A stretch of 64,000 nt of DNA, taken from positions 21,174 to 85,173 of the forward strand of contig MU400690.1 of the NCBI GenBank assembly GCA_022578965.1. Direction: 5' to 3'. Positions 56,086-64,000 of this stretch are shown here, piece after piece. The first letter of the stretch is position 1; each line of letters begins with the position of its first letter. The translations under genes were made by a program, and so were the position numbers. The notes under the pieces were generated by a model. It worked only from the letters and a program-made list of their open reading frames with translations. It ran no database searches and was not told the origin of the DNA. This stretch comes from Xylaria sp. FL1777 (lineage: Eukaryota > Ascomycota > Sordariomycetes > Xylariales > Xylariaceae).

Positions 56086-56100
56086 CTTATGCAAATAAAA
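56086..56100 (-). other. Remnant HUH (His-hydrophobic-His) catalytic motif of the Helitron Rep domain
   Basis: The minus-strand codons read Phe-Tyr-Leu-His-Lys. In the family this position is Ser-Leu-His-Leu-His-Gly or similar. TAT for the first histidine is a single CAT-to-TAT change, and Lys for Gly fits G-to-A changes. The context (YYSIIKSNSQRS before, MLQLA after) fits the YxGTxExxGRGSLHLHxxLWL pattern. Confidence 0.8.
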
Positions 56101-59100
56101 GCTCCTTTAACTATTGCTTTTTATTATACTATAATACGTAGCAACTTTACTAAATGCTTTAGCTTTTACTACGTTTTTAATAAACATATTTATATATATT
56201 TAAAACATTTAAGCAGCAGCTATAAGATTTTAATATATAGTTTTAGCAAATTTAAAGCTTTATTAATTACTATTAAAGTTTACCTAGTACTTATTTAATG
56301 CTTTAGCTTATGCTAAGTTTTTAAAAAGCGTTATCTTAAAAATTATAAAACTACTTTAATTCTTAGAATTAATAATAAACTAAATTATAAGTAAGCTATA
56401 CGTAACAATTAGCAACTATAATTAACCTTTAAAAATATTTTTCTGTTCGTAAAAGTAAAGCTATTTATACTTAATTAATTAAATATTCCTTAATATAGTC
56501 TTAATATATAAATTGCTATAATATTTATAACAGCAAACAAAGCGCTTTTTAGCATTTAAATCTATTAGGCTTAAAAAGCAGCATGCTTTTTAAACTGCAG
56601 CTTATATGTTTCGTTTAACTAAGGCCTTTAAAATAAAAGTACTATTATCTTAAATCTTATTATTCATAAATAAAAATAAAAAAAAAGAATTTGCTATATA
56701 ATAACTTTTATGTTATAAAAAACAACACTAAACCTAGACGTTTTAGCTAACGCTAGTATTACAAGCATAAACGTTATTTTTAATAATAAAAGCGTTCTTA
56801 TGTTTTTTTTCCTTATATAAAAAAAAATGCAAAAATGCCTTTAAATAAAAATCTCTATTAAAGCAGTTAGCAAAGCTAATGCATTACTATATCCCAAAAT
56901 ACTTCATACTATTAACTTTAATAAAATTAATAGTCTTTGCTATAAAACAAGTAGTATTAATACTACTTTTAAGTAAAGTAGCGCTATAAAAACCTATGCT
57001 TAATATAGTCTTTTTAATCTCTAAAATAGCATCCTTATTAATACTAGTTCTTTAAATATCTTTGTTTTTATTAAATATTGCAAATATACTAAACCTTATT
57101 AAATTATTTTATTTTATTAAGCTAAGCTACTACTGCTGCTTAATACTAAAAACATATTAAAAGCTTTATAGTTACTTAATTAATACATTAAGAATAAAGT
57201 TTTAGTTAGTTATATAGTTTGCTTAAGCAATGTTAAGATTTTCTTTAGCAAAAATATATATCTTATTTATTAATAATAGTAATATATTATTAACTAAAAA
57301 ACTAGCTAACGTTGCATTATTAATAAAAATATTTACATATAATAAATTATTAACTTTTAACTAAGCTAAAGCATTTACAACTTATTAACAACGTACACAT
57401 AATAAATTCCTAGCATTCTGTAGTTTAAGCTTTGTAATATTTATCTAAAAAACTCAGATAATATTACGTAAACTAAAAACTGCATAAAGCAAAGCAGTAG
57501 CAATATATAAAACATCTTGTTTCTAAACCATAATTTGTCTTTTTAATCAGCAATAAGCATTTGCTAATTATTTTTGATCTTTAGCATAAAACTTAATAAT
57601 GTATCCGTACAAAATATGCAAAAAAATCAATTGTTTCTCTATAAAACTAAAACAACGTAGCTCTTTAAAATATTAATAAAAATAGCCCATATTAAAATAA
57701 TTAGCTATAGCACACTTTAGTATTTACTTAGCATTAATAAATCTAATATAAAATAAGCATATTTATACAAGCTACTCTTTGGTTTTTATAATACGTAAAA
57801 AACATAAGCAGCATTAAATAATCTTTGCAAAATTTTCGTTTTAGTTTAAATTAGTATTACTAACTTAGTTAATTTAACGCATTAAATCATTACATAAATA
57901 TTATTAGCAAACAACGCAAAAATTAAAAAAAAAATAAATATTACTTATAGCATTTTATGCGCATTAAATAATCTTTGCTTAATAGTTAAGTTAAACCAGT
58001 TTACACTAATTAAAACTAGTACTAAGTAGTTTGCAATGTTTGTACTTTTTTTTTATAGCGTTTATATATTAAAGCAAAACTTTAGTTCTTTTATAAGCAA
58101 CTTTAATAAAAAGTTATGCTATAAAATAATTATTATATAAAACTTTACAAAAGAATTGTCCTAAAACTAAACATACTAAGTTTTAATACTATTTTACTTA
58201 ACATAATAATTGCTAATAATTTAAAGTTCTTTTAACTAACATTGTTTTTTAAAGCAAAATAAAACATTATATAATAATAAAAAAGCAAGTCTAGCAATAA
58301 AAAAGTCAAAGTTACATTAAACGTTATTAATAAATCAAACAAAAAAAAACTTTCAGCTATAAAAAATAAAAATAGCGCAAAACGCATTTGTTTTTATAGT
58401 TTAAAACTTACAAACAAAACAAATTTGTTTAATCAATTCTAAAAAATTAAATAACTAGTAAGCTACGCTATAAAATTAAAAGTATTTAAAGTCTGCTTTT
58501 CTACATTAATAATTTATGTATTAGCAAATCTAAAAGCATTAAAAACCTATATTTTAGGTAAACTGTTGCAAAAGTATCCATAAATTATCATATTGCAATA
58601 AGTTATTAAACCAAAAAAAGTCCAAAGTTTAAACAACAAAAATGTTGCAACTAGTTCTTTAGTAAAACATTATGCTAATTATATAAGTAGTAATCAAGTT
58701 AATATTATATAATAAAAAAAAAAAACAGTTATATATTAATTACTTTTATTAAAAATTAAGTATAATATAAACTATCTTTATATAGCATTTCTATAGTTTT
58801 TATTACTTATAAAAAATACGCCAAGTTTAATAGTGCTAATACTTTAATTTAAAATAGCTATAGTATAACACTAAACTAGGTTTAAAAATATAATAGCCAT
58901 TTAAATTATGTTTAAATAGTTAAGCTATAAAATCTTAATATTTAAGCAATAAACCCAAAAGTAAGCAACGTTTAGATTTAAACAGAAAAACATCCGTTAG
59001 CGTAGTTCTAGATTCTTTTAGGAAACCTAGTTTAATCTACAGCTTTATATGCCCTTGTATCCAAAATAATTCATTAGCTATTTATTGCTTTATAAAACCC

Positions 59101-59831
59101 TTTGTATTATATAGTAATACGAGGCACAAATGCATAAAAATAAACAGGTCTTAATAAAACCATACTTTAATCCTTTTTAAACGTAAAGCAACACTTATGT
59201 TTTTTTAACCTTACTATTAAAGTATTTAATATAAAATATATAACTACTTAATAATATTTAAACAATAGCAATTATTTACTTAAACCTTTTAAAATACTAG
59301 CTAAATAAAATTATTTATATTAATATAGTTAATTATATAACTAACTAATTATTGCTTAATTAAATACAACATTTTATATAATTTTATTGCTAATAATATA
59401 TAAACAAAATAACCCTTAAAGCTATTTAATTAAACTTTATACCCTTTTTATGTTTTAATTGTTATTATAGCTTTTAAAGGCCTAACTCTAGTTATAAAAA
59501 AAGCTTAAAAAGTAAAACTATTTGTAACCCTTAATGCAGATTTTTTAACCTAAATACTAAAATTAATCTAGTTTTAACTTATTGTTTTTTTAAACCTGGA
59601 ATTTACTAGATATGCTTTTAATATTATAATAATATATACTAATACTAATCCTGTGCTTAAAATTCCTAAAAATAACATAGTTAATAAATTATATTTAGCA
59701 TAGCGTAGTTTTATAGCTTTTAGATTTCCTAAATTAAAAAAATAAAAAACAATAAAGAAATGCTAATTTATTTCTAAACAATAAGTAAATAATAGGAAAT
59801 TTAATGCTTCCTGTTTTATTATTACAATAGA

Positions 59832-59962
59832 ACTACAAAATAGCACGCGTTACTAAGTATAAAACTATAAAATAGCACGTGCTGCTAAATAAAATAAAGC
59901 TATAAAATAGCATATACTATTAAATATAAAATTATAATATAGTATATGCTAACAATGCTTAA
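59832..59962. repeat. 32-35-bp tandem repeat with palindromic AGCACGTGCT core
   Basis: Four units start at about 59,832, 59,864, 59,899 and 59,931, each ACTATAAAATAGCACGYGYT-like. The second keeps the perfect palindrome AGCACGTGCT; the others have transition-altered forms (AGCACGCGTT, AGCATATACT, AGTATATGCT). A fifth unit stands alone at 60,089. The group is flanked by two copies of TTAATGCTTYCTGTTTTATT, at about 59,801 and 60,000. Confidence 0.8.
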
Positions 59963-60957
59963 CGTTTATAATTAAATCTTTTAAAAAAAAAAAAAAAAAT
60001 TAATGCTTTCTGTTTTATTATTTTAACATACTTATATATTATTAGTACTTAGTTTAATGTTTAAAAGTTAATTCTTTAGTAAAATAATACTATAAAATAG
60101 CACGCGTTATTTATGCATTATATTTGCAGTTAAATTTTAATTATATATTATATAATATTAAATCTATAAGTTTTAATAAAAAAAAAGTCTTAAAGTTTAT
60201 AAACCTATAAGAATTATTACAACATATTTTTATATAGTAATAAATTTTACTAATAGTTTGATTTGCTTACTTTATATAAGCTTTTTAAATAGTAGTAATA
60301 TAAGCATTATTGCTTTGTTTTATTTTTTTCTGTTTTTTTTTTATTTATTTTTGTTAGTTTTGTTTTAAGTTATAGTTTTTACTCTTTAAGTCAGTTACTT
60401 TTTATACAATTGTATTACAGCATTTATAAGTATTCATTGCTTAACTATACTTTTAAAGGTAGCTTAACACTGTATAACCAATTTTATAAATTTATGTAAA
60501 GTGTTCTTAAAATAATTAATTAAGCTAGTAACTAGTAAACTAAACTATTGTAAAGCTTTACTAATATACGCAGTAATTTTAATACTTAATAATAAATTAA
60601 ACCTAGTTAAAAATGTTTATTTGATTTAAAACTAAAACGTTATAAGTAGCTTAATAATAGCTAATGTTTTAGCTTTATAAAAAGTAAAATATTATGCATA
60701 ATTAGCACTTTTACTATAGTTTATACTTTAATTCTTTTTTAGCTGCTTAAAAATCTAAAAAGATAGTTTAATGTTCTTTTACTAAGGTTTATAAAATATT
60801 ATGTTAAAGTTATAGCTTTTAAATTTTCTTAAAATCTATAAAACTAGTTTTATTAGTTTATTTGCTAAACTTCTAGCTTTATACTTAGTATACTATGCTT
60901 AGTAGTTTTAAAGTATAATTTTTAGTATGCTTTTATTTCTTTAACAAGTATTATACG

Positions 60958-60977
60958 CATATATATATATATATATA
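60958..60977. repeat. (AT)n microsatellite
   Basis: About nine to ten uninterrupted AT units, single copy in the window. Confidence 0.9.
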
Positions 60978-61141
60978 CTTATATTAAACAGCTTTTTTAA
61001 AGATAACTATACTATATAATAGTTTCTTTATTGCTTTTTTTATACTTTTTATTATAGCTTTTATTTTTTCTGATTAAATATTTTAAACTTTATTATAGAT
61101 TTAAAAGCATAAATTTAACGTAACTAATTTTTTTTTTTTAT

Positions 61142-62588
61142 AAGTTGCAATTATGTTTTATTATTTCTTTTATTTTTTATAATAATAAGCCGGTTTAACA
61201 ATATAACTTATAATATATAAAACTACTTAAATATAAAATACAATATAAAACTTAAGTTTGCTAGCTACCTAAAAACAATTGTTAGTTAATATAGTGCTTT
61301 AATATATAATACTATTTTTGTTTAGTTAAATATATATTAACGTAAAATAACTATAGTAAACAGCTTAATATATTATAATGCGTTTTTTTTTGCTTGTGTT
61401 AACTTTTGTTTTAAACAAATTACCTTAAAATCAATAAAAATACTATATTAGTAAGTAATATTTTAAATTGTTTAAAAATCTCTATAAAACTTAGTATATT
61501 TATTTCTAATGTTAAACAAAACAATTTAAATTAGCATTAGCTTTTTATAGCAACTATAACTAATATTATAAATTATATACATATTTAACTTACTTAGAAA
61601 TAAAAACAAAAAGCATTAATTTTTTTTTTTATTTGTTTTTTGTAGTATAACCTAAGAACTAAAGGTTTAGTTTTTGCTTTTACAGTTGTTATTATTTTAA
61701 CTAAAGTTAACAAAAAACAATAAGTACTAATGTTAGCTTTAATTTATATGCTTAGCTTAACATAGCATATTACTAAAAAAGTACTTAGTAATATAATTTG
61801 CTATTAGTATATTAACACAATAAATATTATTGATTTTACTAATTGCAATAAAAAAAACTTAAATATTAAAAATATAAACTTAATAACTTTTATTACTAGT
61901 AAAAATAAAAAAGACTTTATATTTTGCATTATAGCTAATATAATTAAATTTGCTAGTACTAAGGAGCTAAGTTTGCTATTTATAGCTAGTTTATTACTAT
62001 TACATTGCTAAAAGCATATTTAAAAACAATTAGTATTTACTACAGCATTAAAGCATATTAGTATAACTATAATTACTATTAAAAAAAACATAGCTAACTT
62101 AAAAACTAAAACTTTGCTTTATACTTTTTAAATTGCAAAATTTATTAATAAAAGCTTATTTATTATTTAATTGCTTATTATATTAATACTTCTTAAGCAC
62201 TCTATTTTTAAAAACAGAAATATAGTTAATGCTAAAACTAAAAGTGTTTTTTATATACTTTTTAATTAAAGCTTTACTAAAACAATAATATTAATAATAA
62301 ATGCTTTAAATATAACGCTATTTTTTAATATTACTAATATAAATACTCTAGTATTTTTAATTTGGTTTACTAATTTAAAAACAACTAATAAAAATAATAT
62401 TAACTTTGATTTAGCTTTAAATAAAAATAATAATAATAAGGCTATTGCTTTTATGCATAATTTTTATAAAAGAGCTTATATAACTAACAGAAGTACAAAA
62501 GATAATATGTTGCTTATAATTACGCATTGCTTAAAACGTAGTATTTTAAAGGCCTATAAGAAAAAAGCAATAGTTAAAAAGAAAAAAT
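61142..62588 (+). pseudogene. Degenerate reading frame, unassigned; strand uncertain
   Basis: A plus-strand frame (codon start positions leave remainder 2 on division by 3) is unusually open. From about 62,268 to 62,588 there are more than 100 codons with no stop, and 61,442-61,530 is also clear. The translation is Ile/Lys/Asn/Leu-rich and ends at TAA TAG. Restoring G and C in thought makes it rich in Asp/Glu/Val/Ala, which is what the antisense of a Ser/Thr/Gln/His-rich protein looks like. The minus strand (reading ISSFIKIMHKSNS near 62,440) is therefore an equal candidate. I recognise no domain on either strand. Confidence 0.35.
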
Positions 62589-63906
62589 AATAGATTTTTT
62601 TGTTATATTTTAGCATAAATCAATAAATGTTTTTTTTTTTAAGCTATAAGTTCTGTTTTTTGCTTATTAAATTATATTAAAAAAAATTATAAAATTTTGT
62701 TATATATTATTATTATAGCTATGCTGCTACTTACTTTATATAATATAATACTATTATTTATTTTTAACTTTGTTTTTGCTTACATTTATTTGTATTTAGC
62801 TATATTTGCACTAATATATTTAATTCTTTATATAAGTCCTAAAATTATTCTTAAAATATATTTTATTATGTATTTATTAAGTTAACAAAGCTAAACTATT
62901 ATAATATATATCTTAAGTTATATAAAACTTTAAAACAAATTAAAAAAAAAAGAATATTTATTTTTTTTGATTTGCTATTACATTATTAAAAATATATTAA
63001 ATATAAACAATGCTATTAAACTAATGTTTTAAAATGTTAATCTTATTAAGCTTTTTAATAACTTTTTCTTTATTTTTTTTTTAGTTCTATATATATATTT
63101 TTGCTGCTACTAATATTATATTTTGCATTATATAATCCTTTAAGTTGTTTAAAAACATTAAGAAAATATATAGCTAATAAAACTTATTTTTAGCTTTTTT
63201 TTTTATTGCTTGCTATTATACTTTAGTGCTTTGCTGTGCTATATAAAGTAATAGTTTAAAAATTAGTTTTTATACTTAAGTGTAGCTATATATTTACTTA
63301 TAATAGTAGTTTTTAAGTAAGCAGCTATATATTTTGCTGTAAATTTTACTAAAGGTTAAAAAAATAATATATAATAAAATTAATAAATAAAAAAAATAGT
63401 AAGTATACTTTGATTTATTTTACTTAACTAAAACTTGTATTTTTAAAACAATTACTGTTATATTAAGTGTAATATATACTATTATTATTAATTTTGCAAT
63501 AATAGCGTTATTTTATAACAATTATTTATATTAATAGGACTTATTATAGAACTACTAGGTATAATAAAGCATATTAACTATATTTTTAGCTTACTTATTG
63601 TTTATTTACGGCTGATTTTTTTACGCGAGCTTAAATAGCTATATTAGTTGTTTTTATTCGGCTAAATTGCTTACTTTTGCATACCTAGATATATTTTTAT
63701 TTTTGCTTTTTTTTTCTTTTAGCTATTATGCGTATATTTTATTTACTTTTTAGTACTTTTATTTTATTTGCTTAAACAAAAAACTATAATAGTTTTGTTT
63801 TAATTTTTACGTTTATATATAATCTTTAAAAAGCTATATATTAGCAATAAAGTTTAGCTTTTTTTATAGCAGTAATTACGTTAGCTATTATATTTATATA
63901 ACTTGC
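62589..63906. other. Degenerate DNA up to the unmutated junction
   Basis: It includes a 62-codon stop-free plus-strand piece at 62,697-62,885, all Ile/Leu/Tyr and probably not coding. A less mutated patch at about 63,605-63,660 keeps TTTACGGCTG and ACGCGAGC. Around there the minus strand reads as a Lys/Gln/Ser-rich protein-like segment, but no family is recognisable. Confidence 0.4.
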
Positions 63907-64000
63907 TGTCACGGGAGGTATGAAGCATCAAAGGTCAGGTACAATAGTCAATATATCTCTAGTCTCATAGTAGGTATCTAACAAGACTAAAGCTTGAAGA
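63907..64000 (+). mobile_element. Probable 5' edge of a young, unmutated LTR element
   Basis: At 63,907 the composition changes within a few bases from A/T-only DNA to ordinary mixed sequence, starting TGTCACGGGAGGTATGAAGC and continuing to the window end. LTRs begin with TG, and a sharp switch from RIP-mutated to unmutated DNA is what a recent insertion into an AT-rich block gives. Only 94 bases are visible: the other LTR, primer-binding site and coding region lie outside. A simple edge of the AT-rich block would be the alternative. Confidence 0.5.

Larger units (their letters stand above)
35742..57603 (+). repeat. Large direct duplication, copy 2 (RIP-mutated)
   Basis: Second copy of the segment at 1-23,866, in direct orientation after an 11.9-kb spacer. 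It lacks the 2-kb insertion of copy 1 and keeps visibly more C and G, so it is the better template for reading degenerate genes. Its right boundary is set by where homology stops (after the shared AAAACTTAATAAT at 57,588-57,600). The Helitron reading frame continues past this point here, so copy 2 is the intact arrangement and copy 1 the truncated one. The left boundary is only the point where copy 1 leaves the window. Confidence 0.95.
52200..58260 (-). pseudogene. Helitron transposase: HUH Rep domain + PIF1-type helicase, RIP-inactivated
   Basis: A rolling-circle transposase that would nick and unwind its own element. One minus-strand frame (triplets in register with position 52,833) runs about 2,000 codons with no frameshift; interruptions are TAA/TAG and a few TGA. 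In order: an N-terminal cysteine-bearing region; the Helitron-like N block with the FPxxFPYGxGG motif, now FLHFFLYKEKKH (56,790-56,830); the HUH site HLH, now YLH (56,086-56,100); a central region; Walker A, now GKQSSIKKS (53,932-53,961); motif Ia VLITA...YLAIGF (53,850-53,890); Walker B IIDEIS, now IINKIS (53,701-53,724); and the C-terminal helicase motif VI block AQGKTF...FLFIYVQLSR near 52,380-52,480. A 95-codon stop-free piece lies at 52,546-52,833. The start (ATG near 58,250) and end are estimates. Known Helitron transposases are usually about 1,400-1,900 residues. It is dead as written. Confidence 0.88.
58261..61141. other. Right flank, mostly unassigned RIP-degraded DNA
   Basis: Sequence upstream of the Helitron transposase on its own strand, which should include that element's 5' end. 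A less mutated island at about 58,960-59,170 keeps CATCCGTTAGCG, TTTAGGAAACC and ACGAGGCAC. Short tandem repeats sit at 59,802-60,110. I did not find a convincing Helitron 5' TC terminus or any gene. Confidence 0.45.

Noticed and set aside
56089..56298. Plus-strand 69-codon open frame
   Set aside because: Antisense shadow of the Helitron Rep domain, directly opposite the HUH motif.
61640..61780. Resemblance of a plus-strand segment (TKGLVFAF...VLMLALIYMLSL) to DEAD-box helicase motifs I and Ia
   Set aside because: No DEAD, GTPGR or motif III follows at the right spacing, so the resemblance looks accidental.
62697..62885. 62-codon open frame rich in Ile, Leu and Tyr
   Set aside because: Composition is what random A/T codons give; no homology or context supports it.
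1..64000. Absence of TGA stops as evidence that a frame is coding
   Set aside because: TG is depleted everywhere by mutation, so every frame lacks TGA. Only motif content, low total stop count and continuity of one frame were used.
1..64000. Source is a naturally AT-rich genome (organelle, Plasmodium-like or endosymbiont)
   Set aside because: The two duplicated copies differ almost only by transitions, fungal-type Helitron and gypsy elements are present, and the window ends in ordinary-composition DNA. All point to localised mutation of a fungal repeat block.

Overview
The window is about four-fifths A+T, almost without TGA or CpG-rich stretches, and packed with TAA/TAG. I see no intact gene of ordinary length, no tRNA or rRNA, and nothing bacterial. 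The two copies of a long duplication differ almost only by C/T and G/A transitions (12 of 12 differences in the first 120 aligned bases: 7 in CpA/TpG and 5 in CpT/ApG context). That is the signature of repeat-induced point mutation (RIP), so the most likely source is a heterochromatic AT-rich block of a filamentous ascomycete (Pezizomycotina). Genes here must be read as degenerate frames in which CAA/CAG (Gln), CGA/CGG-derived or TGG codons have become TAA/TAG.

Layout. (1) Positions 1-23,866 and 35,742-57,603 are direct copies of one segment of about 22 kb. Copy 1 runs off the left edge. Each copy carries, left to right: the end of an unassigned degenerate frame; a 7.67-kb element with 293-bp terminal inverted repeats (1,588-9,253; 37,328-44,993); an unassigned stretch with TTAA arrays and a conserved hairpin; and, on the minus strand, a degenerate Helitron transposase (HUH Rep plus PIF1-type helicase). 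Copy 1 alone has a 2-kb insertion (9,925-11,916) with a 14-bp target-site duplication. (2) The 11.9-kb spacer (23,867-35,741) holds a minus-strand Ty3/gypsy pol fragment (RT, RNase H and integrase in one frame of about 1,100 codons), cut at both ends. It also holds a third, lone copy of the 293-bp repeat, a gag-position reading frame, a 102-bp tandem array and two unassigned plus-strand frames. (3) The right flank (57,604-63,906) starts with the N-terminal part of the copy-2 Helitron, then degenerate DNA with a palindromic short tandem repeat. (4) At 63,907 the sequence changes abruptly to unmutated DNA beginning TGTCACGGG, which looks like the edge of a young LTR element.

The genes do not form a pathway. 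This is a nested transposon graveyard: a Helitron-bearing segment was duplicated, one copy received a new insertion, both were mutated by RIP, and the Helitron in copy 1 lost its N-terminus at the junction with the gypsy fragment. Motif identifications for the Helitron and gypsy proteins are strong. Most other reading frames are real-looking but unassigned, and their sense strand is sometimes uncertain.
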